Shown one piece after another: positions 12,586 to 26,872 of a DNA stretch of 64,000 nucleotides (within the stretch, counting starts at the first letter, position 1; each line of letters begins with the position of its first letter). The stretch comes from Acanthornis magna. Lineage: Eukaryota; Chordata; Aves; Passeriformes; Acanthizidae. Location: positions 11,116,001 through 11,180,000 of the forward strand of contig JAWUZG010000032.1 of assembly GCA_036785705.1 (NCBI GenBank), read 5' to 3'. Below the pieces are notes generated by a model. The model saw only the letters and a list, made by a program, of their open reading frames with translations, was not told where the DNA came from and made no database searches. Position numbers and translations under genes: made by a program.

Positions 12586-15500
12586 TGCTGTTGGGGGTAG
12601 CTACATCAGCCTATCTCCCATTTATTGCCTACAAATTTTTTTTTAATTTGCCTCTTATTATTCAGCAGAGGTCCCACTGCCATTTACATGAATTGAGATG
12701 CAGATAGTAAATGTTCTTGACTGAATAGCAAACATTGCTTCCTGAAGTCTCCTCTTTATTGCCTCAGCTTTATAGACAAGGGAGATTTCAAGACAAAGTA
12801 TCTTATTATAGCACCTCACTTCTACACACTTTTACCTGTATTATCCTACATGCTTCAGGTAGTAACTTGAGCTTTGATAAAACATATATTTTTAAACCCT
12901 TCAGTTTTCACATTAACTTTTAAGAGGTAGAAAATCCATTAGTCCTATCTTTTGTGTCTTCTCATGGTCAGTCATCCTTTCTGCTAAGAATATGAATATA
13001 ATTTTTAATTGGAAGGTTTTGGCTTGCACTGCACAAATAGCAGGGTTTCCATGGCAGTGGGATACAGGATGTTTTGGGTGGGAAGTGATGTGAGTTGCCC
13101 TCATCCAGCCACACTAAGGACCAGCCCATGCAGGTGCTGTCATAGCCTCAGACTGCTGGGAGGGGTGTGCTGAACCATGGCTCAGACGCATTTAAGGTAG
13201 TACATGAAGAGAATAAGTTTGGAGACAAGATGCTCTTGGGAGGAGCTGTGGAGGAGATGTTTTGGGGATGCATGGAAAGACCAGATATAAAGGACAGATA
13301 TGTAGCAGGAGGTGTGCTTGTTGGAGAAGGCATTGGTGTTTATTTATGTGTTTGTTTAACTGTTTGCATTTTGTTTTTCCCAATACATAAATCAGTGATT
13401 AGAAGTCTATGTTAGCTGCCAACAAAAGAAGTAAAAATTCCCCAAGCTGAGACTCTTTTGGCTATGCTTATCTTATGGCAGTTGACCCTGGCTATTCCCT
13501 TCCCTGTGAAACAAAGAATTCTTTAGTGTGATATATTTTCTTTCCAGCAAAGGATGCCTAAGTTGCATTCAAACTGAACACAAGTCCTTTAAGTGAATCT
13601 TATATTAAACTACTGATGTCTCTGTCACTAGGGCAGCCCTTGAAATGATTAACTGGCTGTTCCCTACAGACTTTTCAGTTCCCAGGCTCTTTTTAAAAAG
13701 GTGGACAGAGCATTGCAATACTTGTCTATGCTGCTATGCAAGAAGACAAAATAAACTTTTCCCATACCATTTCCATATTTATCTAACCTACCTTCAAGAA
13801 ATTTTGCAGGGATATCTAACCAAGACCTTATGTTACATTCCTAATTAATTACAGTTCCTTCTTCATCTTTTACAGTTATGACTCCAGCTTGTCTCTGTCC
13901 TTGGTAGGGACTGAGCATTTCTTGTCCTGAAATTCTGCACTTGTCTGCATTTTTAAAACCATCACAGCTTCTAATATGTTCCAAAACTCTCCATATGACT
14001 GCCTCATTCTCATTTACAAATGAAACTTCTCCCTTCTTCATTACTCCCCTCCTTACTCCTTTTTTCCCCTGGTTAGGAGTTTCCTTGTGACTACCAGTTG
14101 CCATGAAGGACCTATGATGACAGAACAAGAGAATGACAAACATAGTCCTAGCTTTGCAAAAAAAGGAGCACTAAGGAATTACATATTTTTAGTTAATTGA
14201 ATTCGGTCTCATAAACAATGACTCAAGAAATTATAAAGCTATCTCCACAAAAGATAAAGCAATCAGAATGTAAATAGCCAGAAGACAACAAAAACTAGCT
14301 GGTGCAGATTTGTCAAGGACAGGTCATATCAAATAAATGTAATTTTCTTTTATGACTAAATCTATTTTTCTCCTTTGACAGGGTGACTAAATAGATAATG
14401 GGAAGGTACTTGTACGATGTGACATATTCTGAGCTTAATAAGGCTTTCATGCTTTTCTCTTGGCTTTTCTCTTTCATGGCATTCTCTTAACCTAAGAAAG
14501 TATGATGCAGTTATAGTGATCATGAGTTGAGCACAGATTTGGTTGAAAAATTTATCGCAAAAAGCAGTTATCATTGTCAATCTGAGAAAGATGAAGTCAT
14601 GTTTGCGGAATAATAATATCGATGAGGAAAATAAAATTCAAGGTTTACAATGAAATATAACACCTTTTTAACAATGCCAGTGCAAATTTTTATCTTTACT
14701 GGGAGAATGGAAATACGGCTTAGGGAAAAGCAATGCTTAATACCAGATGTCATTCACTTTTCTCTTGTTCATCGGGTTTTATAAAATTCTTTGCTGGACT
14801 TGCCTCTAATATATGGGAATACCTGCAAATGAAAAAAGGAAAATCTCAAGAAACTACAAATAAAATGTCACTGAATAGGAAATGTATATGGAAGATGTAT
14901 ACTTGTGGGTTTTACTGTTTTGTGTGAATTAAATCAAATCAAGAAGCTGATAAAAATTACTCTTATGTTGTAATCATTAGTAGTCATTATCCTCATAATA
15001 ATTTTTAATACACTAAACTCAGCATTTCTTGATTCTCATGGGGATTCAGGTACACTTGTTACAAGACGGGAAGAAAAGATTTTTGTTCTTCCCTAGAAAA
15101 AGAAGGCAGATATACTTAGGCAAAAGTAAGCAAAAACATTCAGTCTTGATGGGAGGGGTAGACATCTGCGCTTCATTAGAGGAGAAAACCCTTATAAGAA
15201 ATGTTTACATTGGGGAAGAGAACATTCTTTCTAAATAAACATTGCAACAAGATCTGTTCCTACCCTGACCCTGGCTGCCGGGGCCACAAATGAAGGTCTA
15301 CAAAGAGCCCATTTTGCAGTCACAGTGCTGCTTTCTTGTATTTTCTTAAGTTGAAGGATCTTGAAGACATGGGCCCCAGGAGAGGATCTGAAATGAAATC
15401 CTTTTGCTGCCTATAGCTATGTAGCATTTCACAGTATTAAAATTTGTCGCTGACAAGGCAAAAATATTCTCTCCCCCCCACAAAATCACCCTCCTGCCTG

Positions 15501-16746
15501 AAAGCCACCCCAAAATGATGTTAGCAAATTAGAGAGTTTTTCATAAAATCACGAGCAGGATGCCTGATCATTAAGAGCATTTCTTAAAGGTGATATCTTT
15601 CCACGTGTTCAATCTTACCGAGTTTGAGGAGTTTAGTAGTCCAACATTCCAAAGCAGTAAGTGGTCTAGAATCGTGCTGTGACCACATCACTGAGCACTG
15701 ACCATGTCATATTTCTGCTCCGAATGGGAGCCATATTGAGTTGCATTTGAATCAGAGACATCTACTGAAAGTCCCAGAGCTTGAGAAAGTTAAGGGATAA
15801 AATTACTGATATAGTTTTGATTTCCTTCAACTCTCCCTTCAACCATTGCAACCTTTTTTTCACTGTTTTGTAACAGTGAAACAAAGCACTGTTTTGTTGT
15901 GTGGCGAAATGAGGAATGCTCTATGGTAGGTCATCTATTTCCTCTTCATGGACAGCCACAAGTCTTTGAGTGGCTAAGCATTTCCAGTTTGATTAGGAGT
16001 TTCTTTCTTGTTTTTGCTCTACTAACTCAGGTTTTGGGCTTAGATTTATTTTTTTTTTAAAAAATGTCCAGAGAGAGCAATGGAATTGTGTTTATTCAGG
16101 TATTAGCAGACACTAGTTGCTTCATAGTTGGATGTTTTCCTCTTCTTTCTAACTCGGAGCCAGTGATAATTTTACCAAATTTAGTTTGAGGGATACAGAT
16201 ATTATCAGAAATAATTGCTTTTAAAGAACAATATGTATTTCATTGCATATATCTATATTTATTTATATGGTATAGCAACACATAGGAATACAATAAACTA
16301 GCTGCCTCAGCATAAGAAGTGATGCTATAGATTTTTATAAATGTTGTTACAGGGAAGAAGTTGGGAAAGTGTTTTATGGTCAATGGAGATTAATTCAGTT
16401 TCCTAGGCTCCTTTCCATCATCTCGCCATGTCCACTGCTGGAGAGCAGTCATGAAAAAACCAGCATGGATGCTCTTACATTCTTTTCTCCACACTTGCAA
16501 GATCTTTCTGAGCTGAGCTGTACAACACAGACAGACAAACAAGCACACAATTCACCACTTCATGCTGTCAGTGGGGGAGAAACATTTATATGTCTTTAAA
16601 TGTTTTATTTCATCCAGATTCTTAACAGAGAAATTGAGCTTCCCTGGAATGGCAGTTACTCCTTCCACATGTCTCTTGTAAGAAACTCTTAGTTTTCTTC
16701 TATCATTGACTATATCTTTGAATTTCTGGTGTTAAAGATTATCAGA
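12586..16746. other. Unique non-coding stretch
   Basis: No gene is supported. Short frames such as 13167-13415 (plus) and 13841-14143 (minus) carry no recognisable domain. A perfect 10-bp stem-loop (tttcactgtt / aacagtgaaa) lies at 15858-15881. Poly(T)/poly(A) runs occur near 16050. Confidence 0.5.
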
Positions 16747-17210
16747 TTAGAATAGCATAGATTGGAATAGAAGATTCCATTTGGAAGGTACATATAGGCT
16801 CACCTAGTCCAACAGCCTGAGAAATACAGGCTCAGCCAAAGTTAAAACATGTTATTATAGAATCATAGAATTGTAGAACTTTTAAGGTTGGAGTAGACCT
16901 TCAAGATCATCTAGTCCAACCCAAATTATGAGCATTTTCCAGATGCCTCTTAACCACTGACAGGTATAGGACATTAACCACCTCTTAGGAAGTCTGTTTC
17001 AGCATTTGATCACTCTCCATGTAAATAAATGCTTCCTAATATCAAGCTTGAACCTCTCCTGATACACCTTTGAACCATTCTCATATATCACTGGATCACC
17101 AGGTAGAAGAGCTCCACACCTCCCTCTCTGCTTCCCCTCCTCAGGAAGCTGTATAGATCAATGAGGTCAACCCTCAGTCTCTCTGTGGATTCTTCTTCAG
17201 GCTTTAACGT
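16747..17210 (-). mobile_element. CR1 LINE fragment, minus strand, interrupted by a second CR1
   Basis: Read left to right, this is the reverse complement of a CR1 3' region. It begins with a CR1 tail-like start (ttagaatagcatag), then 'cacctagtccaacagcctg', 'aaagttaaaacatgtt', 'ccagatgcctcttaacc', 'tgcttcctaat' and 'ctcaggaagctgtatag'. These are successive landmarks of one CR1 subfamily. The left part (16747-16853) and right part (from 16930) join smoothly if 16859-16924 is removed. The right limit is uncertain because similarity fades after about 17200. The copy is truncated and non-coding. Confidence 0.8.
16859..16924 (-). mobile_element. 66-bp CR1 tail inserted within older CR1
   Basis: The segment opens with agaatcatagaattgtagaa, the reverse complement of a CR1 3' tail. 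It ends at 'ctagtccaaccc', so only the last ~65 bp of the element was copied. ATTAT flanks it at 16854-16858 and 16925-16929, which fits a short target-site duplication. Removing it restores the host CR1 order. CR1 often leaves little or no duplication, so the 5-bp match could be partly chance. Confidence 0.7.
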
Positions 17211-18621
17211 TTCTCTCTGTTTCTTTCCTTGTCTCACATCTGTGCCAAAGAGTCCCAGACTTAATTTTTTAATCCCAACATATGATCACTTGATTTGAAG
17301 GTTTCAGTGGATAACCTCTTTAGTGGCAGTCATCCTGCTACTCACTGTGTTTAGCTAGCACTTGTCCTGTACAGTGGATTACAAGGTGAAGCTTTTGTGG
17401 ACTGCAATGCCAGCCCCAGTTTCCTTATGATCCAATTTTTACCATACGAACACCAACATATAAAATTTTTAACTTGCCTTCAGCCCCTTAGATGGCCTTT
17501 TTCAAAATGATAGCTGTATATTGAAAATATAGTTGTATTCAGTCGTTAGAGGTAAAAAATCTGTAAACAACTGACTCTTTTAGACACTTTATTAAGTTAG
17601 ATACTGAGAGATTAATTGTGACCATGGGCATGCAGAAACTGCAGCAAGAGTTCTCAGTCAAATTCAGCTCACTGAAGTTCTGCCCCAGGAAAAGAAAAAA
17701 AAAAAAATCTTGGAAAGAAAAAAAAATCCAGAAACTGCAATTTTAGACCACAGCTAGAGTACTATGAATGTATATAGCACTCTCTAATTTTATTTATTTA
17801 TCTATCTATAAATGTATATAGAGCAATAAACATAAGGCTAAACTCCTGGGAGTAGGATTAAAATGCTTTTATGGTCTCTTTTATACTTTTCCAGTATAAA
17901 AGTATATATGTCCGAATTACAGAGTTTGCATTAATGTCTGTGGAAATCCTGCTCTCATGAGCTTTGGGAGGCGATGTCCTGGGTGCTGTCTGTTTTCAGT
18001 GAGTATTAATGAGCCTTTTCTTCCAGTGCATTTTATAAAGACGCATTTTCTCCTCTGAGTTTTCTTTGCCAGAGCATTAAAGTGGAGCTTTTTGAGTCAT
18101 ATTTGTGAAAACTTGTTGAAGAAAAAACATTTAGTGTCCTAAAGAAACAAGGTGAAGCAAGTGTACAAGCTAAAATTACAGAACACCTGCTTTTAAAAAA
18201 AATTTGGTGAAAGTCAGCACGGACTTTTCCCTAAGAACCAGCATGGGGCAGTGTTATCCATGCAAACTCCGATCACCTTTACTGGCAGATAAATCGGCAC
18301 TAGAGTCTGTGAGGTTTAGACATAAACATCTGAACAGACTTGGAACCTCTTGTAAGTAACAGGCTTGGACAAATATAGCCACATAGAAAAGACAAAAATT
18401 GCCTTCAGCCACAGAATTAAATGTGTTGCTTTGTGTTATATGTTTTAGGAAGCAAAGAGTGTGTCATAACACACAGGCATCCCCAGCTGTAAGTATGATT
18501 ATGATGATGATTAGGATGGTGATGATATAGATGATAATTAATACTGTGCCCAGTAACTGAGCATGAAGAAATAGTAAAATTAGTCCTGTTCAAGTTCATA
18601 CTAAAAAGATAATTTTAGTGT
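17211..18621. other. Unique non-coding stretch with A-runs
   Basis: A-rich runs lie at 17694-17728 and a short TTTA/TCTA-type simple repeat at 17790-17825. No gene is supported. Confidence 0.5.
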
Positions 18622-18646
18622 TAAATAAAATAAAATAAAATAAAAC
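18622..18646. repeat. (TAAAA)n short tandem repeat
   Basis: Five consecutive AAATA-type pentamers are seen. This is a simple repeat with no tail-bearing retrocopy recognisable upstream. Confidence 0.85.
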
Positions 18647-21600
18647 CCACCTCTCTAGGTGTGGGCTGACAGAGGCACTGGGCTTTATCAGGTTAGTTTG
18701 TATGCATCTTTACAAATGAGATCTTTGGGAAAAAATGACAGGATTTTATAAAGGTAGCAAAAGAAATGTGTAAGTGCAACCTTCAAAAGCTGTGCTTTAT
18801 CAGCAGCTTTATTAACTTTTGCTTCTAATTGGTGCTAGGGATCTGTTTAAATATAGCTAAATTTTACCCCTGAATTCAGGAAAGTCTATTTATTACAGTA
18901 TTAGGAGATGGCGGCTAAGGTCTGAGTTTAGGCCATTACAGTTGTCATATTTGTAAACTACCTTCCACAAAAAAATTTTCTTGAAAAACAGCCAAATAAA
19001 TTCTGCTTTAGACTCCTATGGACATTAAGGCACTTATTTTACACACAGGCCAGAATACTTACATGACCACCACTATCACAGCAAAAATGCTAGAAAATGT
19101 TTTACTTGAGCCTAATTTTGCCTTTAGGTGTAGTGGCTCAACAGCTGCTCATCTGTAACATACAGAGGATCATTCTAACATGGTACCTAGGCAGAGCAAG
19201 AATTAGCATTTTGCAGTCACTGTTGGTCACCAGTGATCAGAGGGAAGAGGAAGCATCCGCTGTTGGTGATGGGAGGGAACTCCTGAAGCCTCCTGTGGGC
19301 CTGTTAGAGGATAAAGCTGGAGCAGAAGTGATCCCTGGAAGAAACTGTACAGCCTCGTCTGTGAAAGCAGTTGAAAAATAGGGTTTCTCTATTGTTTTGT
19401 TTGAGTTCTGTCTGTAAAGACATATTTGGCTTACAAAAATAACATTTTAGGACTTAGCAGCAGAAGATAAAAAGTAGAGGAACAGGAAACAAATTCTGTT
19501 GCTGCAGAATTCACTGGGCCTTATGACTTTTTATCTTTTCAGCAATTGCTCCGAAGTTCATGAAGACATTTTCAAGGGAACCTGCTGATTCAACAAACCA
19601 GTCATTCTGGGTGTCAGAGTTGATTACCTGGTTTTATCAAGGACCTGAAATTTCGGCAGTTTACCACACTGTCACAGGCCTCCTTTACACTGCTGTCACG
19701 TCAGCAAGGTGCATGTACATTTGTACTCGGGCCTTTGTCATGGCAGGATGTCCAAAGATGTGTTACCAAGTATCATGGTAATAGTGAATAATAGGGACTC
19801 AACCTGGTCCTGTTCAGAAGCTGCAGACACAGTTTTGTATTCTGTTCTTACCTCCTCTCTATCTGATGGATGGATTTTCTGTCCTTCCACATTACTTTTC
19901 TTCCTCATGCAGTAAATTCTTCTGAAGTATAGGCAACATATATGCTTTGATGGTACAAACTAAATTTTCAAACTTGAGTGTAATACTCCTGAAGTTCACT
20001 CCTGAAGTGTAATAATCCTGAAGATTTATGATATGTTTAATTATTAACCACTGTAATTGTTTCATTTGAATATACTTTTTAGAATTTTTTGGTTACCCAG
20101 TGAAATATGCCACTTGTGAGGGCATGCTTTAAAAACAGAACCAAATTCAGGGATATTTAGCTTGGGTAAAAAAAAAGTTTCCTCATTAAAAATAAATAAA
20201 TGTTGAAATATTTGCTGCAGAAGAGACTACATATTTTTAAAATCCCCTTCCATCAAATGCATGTGTCTGAATTCTTCTGGTGGCTTTGTGTGTAACTAAA
20301 ATGTCATAGGCACAGACCTGTCTGACATGACAGTAGTAGCATCTAGTAGTGCCTATAGGCTCTTCCCCAGTGTTTACACAGCCTGCTGTGTCAGACTGGG
20401 AATCTTCAAGATTACAACAATTTTAAAAGCAAAATGAGATAGATTAAATTATCTACAACTGTTGTGTTTTGAGTAAAATCACAGCTGTGAAAGAATCTTC
20501 ATTCTGCAGTTGCATGTATTAATATTAAAAATGATGATAAAATCCTCTGTATTTCATTAGTTACATATTAATATCAACAATCAGTTTAAAATTAGGAGTA
20601 AACATAAACAGATTTTTCTCTCCCAAAAGGAATCATATTAGATGGTGTCAAGGACTCCTTCTTTGATCATTGTTCTCTTTGTTCTCTTTTATTATTTGAT
20701 TTCACTGCTGCTGACAACTTCAGTTAATCTGCTATGTGTTTTCTTCTTCCCTCCTAACAGCTCCTAAATGGAGACTGTCAGGTATGTCATCACATTTAAT
20801 TTATCACACATGAAGAAGGTAGTGTTTGCCCAGATGATCTGATAGGGGATTTAGGATGCTGCTAATTTGTGGACTACCGACAAATTGACAAGTTGGCAAA
20901 GCATTGTTTGAAAAAAAAAAAAAAAAAAAAGAAGAGAAGAGAGTCTAAGCCAGTTTTTCTTCAAATAAGATGTGGATAATATTGCTGGATTTGTTTTATA
21001 TTCTTCAAAATTAAGGAATGAAAAGGAATGAACAGTCAGGAGAATTATTAAAATTGATACCAAAATGTGTTTAGGAACCATCTCCTGTATAAAAATAAAT
21101 AACAAGGTAGCTCTGTGATTCAACCTATATTTTTAAAAGACATTTACAAATAGAACTGGAAACCAAGTACTTTTGATAACAGCCAGATTTCTGTGCTTTA
21201 ATATCCCTCAGATGAAATTATTTGACTCTGAGAGCAAGTACACCGTGAGGAAACACAATTCAATTTAAATATTTTGAGAAGAAACTCAGAAAAGAGATTT
21301 GAGAATAGGAAAAAAAGACTTCAACATTAACAGTACATTTTCTGTAATGTGATACAGAACACAGAAAAACAGACACGTTCTGTCTTGTTCTATCCCAAAA
21401 TCAATGGTAACGTTAACATAATTTTTTCACTTACAAAGCATCTGTAATTTTTTAGATTATTAGGTTCTTATATACTCAACATATTTTTAAAAGAAAATTA
21501 ATCCACTTCATGAAACTTTTTTCCCTCTGGAACTAATGTTGTGGCACTGTGAAAACAAGAAATAACAAAATGCGTATATTAAAAATATTTTAAAATGTTT

Positions 21601-24600
21601 TTAAGTGAAATTGTCACAAAAATTAAAGTGAGGTAGACATTTAAAAATGAGGTTACTATCTTAAAAGCAAGGACATGTCAGAGAAACATATGTCAGAGCA
21701 ACAAAGGGATATAGAAAAACCCATTCTGTCCTGACACCCCCGAGGAACCAGCCCCTGGCAGATTCACACTTGTGGTTTGAACACAACAGAGGTTATGGAA
21801 TGCAAAGAAGTACAGTACTGCCAGCTTCCAGCAAAAAGTCCCAACTAATTGGGCCAGACAGTGAAAAAAAAGAAAAAAAAAGCGAAAGACTTCACATTGT
21901 CAGGGAAGGTAATTTGTAGCTCAGCCTCGCAGGTTGGATTGCTTGTGCCATGTCTGTGGTACATATTTTCAGCTCAGTCTGAATTACTTTTGCAGAATTG
22001 CCCTGGACAATCCATTTGTTTAAAAGTACGGAGTCTTAAGTGTTCTTTAAAAGAATGAACAGACGGTGCAGTTTGAAGGAATGTTATTTAAAAATGCTTT
22101 TGGCTGGGCCTGGTGCCTCAGTCTTTAGTCACAGCAAGTTGTATTTGATTGTTGCACTGAAATGATGCTGAAATCCCTCTGGTGAAGAGGCATTTGTGCT
22201 GCTTAGGGAGAAATCCTGGGTAGAACTGGACTTAAAACTTCTCCTTTGGTCTTGCCCTTGGAGAAGAATGCTTTGCTACAGCTCTTTACCAAAGCCTGGA
22301 GCTGACCTCAGACTTCACTGACCTCCTATTGCCTTCCACCATCTCCTTGTCCTGCAGCCCTGGCAAGAGTTAAGTGTTTTGCCATCCTTTTCCTTAGGCT
22401 AAAGATGTTCCTGTCTCAAGAGCTGCCTCAAGTCAACACAGGGTACTGGAAGTGCCCAGCACTGGGGCCACATCAGCCACATCTACCATTGACTACGTAG
22501 GGCAGGAATCAGGAGTGTGCACAGACCCGTGCTTGCTTATACTGATTCATTATCTCTCTAATCTTTGAAAAATTGCAAAATGCTTTGTAATTTTTCAAAT
22601 ATAGCATAGTAGAGGCAGCATAACAATAGTAAATGACATAAAATTAGCAGTAAATAGAAATAAAAAACTGTATGCCATATGCGTAGCTCAACAACTAATA
22701 AAATGAATTTTGTAAAGCATTGTTAAAAATTGCTTTTCCACATGTCAAAATCATAAAATGATAGCAGGGAGTGCTATGCACAAAACTGGTGGCATCACCA
22801 GTTCAAAATGAATCATATCAAAAATAAATAATCACTTAGCAAAACAATCAGCACAACTATTACATAGAAAAAAAAATAAATCCAAGTATCCCAAATCAGT
22901 TTTTATAAGCTTTATCAAACCATAAGCACTAGTGAATCTATAAGAGCTAAACTTAAATTTGACTTCTGAACAATTCTTTCAGACAAGCAAACTATTTCTT
23001 CTTCTGAGCATAATTTAAATTTTGAATAGCTTAGGTATTGTTAGCTATTATTGCATGAGGAAGGAAAATGTGAGGGAGACTGTGTAAGAGTCATACATGA
23101 GTTAAAAATTTGCAGCTTCAGGATTTTGTTGATATGGAGAGCCTGCTTTAAAACATTCTAAAATAATGTTTTTCATCTTCGAACCATATGAAATACAGTG
23201 AAAAAGCCTCTTAGGACACCTAGGTGGACAAAACTTCGGGATAAAATTCCCTTAATGGATGATATTTCTGTAAGTATTGCCAGAAAAATCCCCAAATTAT
23301 GAAATAGAACTTTTCTAAAATAGGGAAAAATCACCACGAGAGAGGACAGAAATTAGAGGGAAATTAAAATAAAAAACCTCCCTCCCACTATTATGCTCCC
23401 CACTGAGTTCTTGGAGGCTTGATTTCAGTCCAGCAACTGAAACCAGCTTCTTTAATTGCATCAAACTCTTCCCAGCCTCCGTGGGTCTCTGGGGCTGGTG
23501 TATCCTTGCAGCACTTCTGAAGCCTGGCTGTGCATCACCTCCCTTCTCAGGCTCTGCCTGTGTTTGATGGTTTGTTTCCCCTTGCTCAGTCTCTTCCCCT
23601 GCCAGTCCACCCTGCCTGCTGGAGGAACATTTCAGCATTTCTTGATGCTGATTGCTGTTTCCAGTCTGGTCCATTGGGTGGGACAGACCACTGCCTTTCC
23701 ACTGTCTTGCATGATTAGAGATTGTCTTTCTTCATTACATTACGCAGTCTCAGTTAATTCATTCTCTTTTTGAACATTCTACTTTCTAAGTGCTGATTAC
23801 TGATACTTTCTACAGTCTGCTCCCTGGACTTTCCACAGTCTGTCCAAATTCTTCTTAAAGCACAGTACCTTAAGCACAAGAAAGATCTAAAGCTGAAATA
23901 TATAAGGTTAAAGTTTTAAATGTTAAAGCTGATTTTAAAGCTAAAGTTTTAAATACCACTTCTTGATTCTTTCTGGGAGATTCTCTGGGGTTTCCTGTAG
24001 GTGTAATTTCCCCCTCAAGTTCATATCTCGACATGCATCACTGTCTCTTCTCTTGGTGTAATGAAACAGCTGCATCTTAGGAGCTTCAGAAAAGAAATGG
24101 GATATAGGATAGACAAACTGTAACTCCCAAGATCTATTGAACTGAAATTTTTTTATTTTGTCTGCACCATTTTTTTACACCAGACTAATGCTTTTACAAC
24201 TTTGTCACAAGTTTTGCTTCTTAAATTGAAGGTTTAATTGTAAAATTTTATTTTCAGCATAGGTGGTTTTTCACAAGTTCATACTTCCTATACTTGAACA
24301 CATTGGAAAATAGATTTCTGTGGTCATCCTAGCATTGTGCCCTAAAAATCCCTTTCCCAAGTAAAAAATCTGCCTTTGAGAGACAGGAAATTTTACTCCA
24401 AGTTTAAAGCAGTGCTAATACTTCCCTATACCTTCCAAAGGGCGCTGGACACATTTATATGGGGTGTGAACAGAAGGAGATTACGTCTCTTTCTGAAGTC
24501 TGTGTGGATAAATTGCATGGAGTACTGAAATACACCCAAACTCCAAAATATTTACAAGCCATAATCCTTTTATAACCTGTCTCTATGGAAGCAATTGTGA

Positions 24601-26872
24601 GGACTACTAGATGCCCACATGGCTCCAGCTTATGCAACCCACAGAGAATTTGAGTTCTAGAGTGTACATGCCATAGTATGAAAGCTAACATACAGCCACA
24701 GCCTCGCCAACTTTATACTTTAAAAATGGTGAGTCATGATGTCAAGGCATGAAAGAGCCTTATGTGATGGGATCCCCAGTCAAGCCGGTGCCTTCAGCTG
24801 GAACTGCTCCACCACTAAAATGGAGCAGTTCTCTGAAGCTAAGCATGCCAAAAGACACTGAAGGCTTCCAATCCCTAGAGGTATATTTCAATAAAATCCA
24901 AAAATAGTAAGATGGAACATGGCAATTCTTTCCAGAGAGAAAACTCAGGATTGCTGGGTGAAATTGGCTAGAAATGAACATCGAAAACACTTACTGCTTT
25001 TCTCACTTGCATCCTGGCAGTTCAGGATTATTTTGCTTTCCTTTCAGTCCAGCAACCTTTGGTGGTTTCCTGAGTTGCAGAAAGCATACACTGACCCTCT
25101 CAGGTCTCCAGGAAAGCCTTCTGTAGGAATTCTGTGGTGTCTCCTGATGCTTTGGTTTTTCTATGCCTGACTATCCATTGGTCTGCTCTCGCAGTTGGGC
25201 ACGTCTGGCTGCAAATGTTCACTTTTCTGTTGAAAGGGAAGGAATCTCCCCTACCTCCTGAGGACTTTTACCGATCCAGAGGGCAGCAGCCAGGAAGCAG
25301 CATGTGGCCATCGCTCTCCCAGACTCTTTAGCAGAATGTACAGTATGTGGTGACCTGAAAACAAAGTAATTAAACTGCCATACCAATCTGTCATCACTTT
25401 TCAAGTGAGACGAGATTTAAGGAAAATTTTTTTCTGAGCAGTGAAATCTATGATGTCTGATTTTCTGAAGACTTATTCCCCTCTTTGCAGTTGCACACAT
25501 TTCAGTAATCCTATTTTTCCTGTAACAGCCCCAAGGTAAGCACTATGCCTGGTTTGGAGCTGTGTGCCTGTTGATCTGGCCAGCCAGCATGCACAAGCTG
25601 TTTGGCCAACAGGAAGTTGCAAAAAATTCAATGTATAAATGTGGAATTTTGCTTTCTTTTCCTGCATACATCAGGAAGTTTTCTCTAAACCAAACTGATT
25701 TTCATTACACTTATGGGATTATCTGTTGGAACTTCAACTTATTTTTTTCATCTACATAAAACTGGCTAATAGTTTCCAAAATTACTAGAAAGGGAGGGTT
25801 AGATAGTTGGACAGAAATACATACTGAGAGACAACAAGACGTGATACGCATGTTAAGCAATGACACTAAATTAAAATACTGAACTGTTTGCAGTATTTTT
25901 CATTTATGTCTTCCTTAATAACCCTTTACTGTTCACTTCACTGCCTCTTAAAAATGTTAATGTATTTTCTTTTAGAGAAAACTGAGCTTAATCTTTGGAT
26001 TTAAATGTTACACTGCTGTCTGGAACTTAAACAAATGTGAAACTTGTGACAAGATAATGAGATCTGGCAGGACTTTTTCTCTGAAGGACTTTTTCCTTAT
26101 TCTCACAAGGAATAAAGTCTATCAAAGAAGGCATGTCTTGTTTGATCCCTGCTTTTCTCTCCTTTCTACTTGAACAGACATATTATTATAGTATCCAGAG
26201 CTCAGGTATTTGCAAAGATTTATTTAGTGTTTATAACATATAGTACAGTTATTGTTTTTGTAATTCAATTCAAAGACTTTCTTTGCAAACAAAATTCAGA
26301 AGTTCTTGGGACTGCATTTTTAGTAGTGTTAGCATTTTCACAGAGTGTTTTTACAATCATTAGAGAAATTAAAAAATGGCTTCGTTATGTATTATTGTGC
26401 TTATTATTCTGCTAAGAGTTTTGGCACCCTTGCAAAGTTAAAGAGCATATCACTGTTCTCTTCTAAATTAAAAAAAAGGTATATTTTAAAAATAGACTGT
26501 AAATATAATGTCCAGCTAGAAAAATTCTCAACAAATATGGGGGAATATGAATAGGAGAAAGAAGGAAGAAGGAGATAAAAAGGGGGTTTTATGTAAAATA
26601 GGTTTTAAAAAACTCCTGAAGAAGTCAGTGTAATAGATCCCACTGCGTTCTTGTAGTGCTTCTGCAAATTTGTTTCTTGACTGTTATACTGATTAGTAGC
26701 CTGTTTCTCTACTCAAAATTTGCATAATAATGTAAAGTATGGCAGAATGCAAATATTGCATCTAAGGCCACTGTAAATCCAAATGTCAAGTATTATTTGA
26801 ATACTAGGTAGAAACTGTCTGCCTGAAAAAAAGTTTAATCTGAGATGTATTCCGTCCCTTACAGTGCCTGTA
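18647..26872. other. Unique non-coding stretch
   Basis: No gene or recognisable transposon is supported over about 8 kb. Minor structures include a run of about 20 A at 20911-20930 followed by GAAGAGAAGAGA, a perfect 11-bp inverted repeat with 14-nt spacer at 22564-22599, and a 13-bp direct repeat (taaagttttaaat) at 23909 and 23942. The segment 22080-22520 is somewhat richer in GC but contains no open frame with family features. Frames at 23315-23674 (minus) and 23456-23773 (plus) overlap on opposite strands and are treated as chance. Confidence 0.5.

Noticed and set aside
20911..20930. Poly(A) run as the tail of a processed pseudogene
   Set aside because: Upstream sequence has no open frame or recognisable transcript, and no flanking direct repeat was seen.
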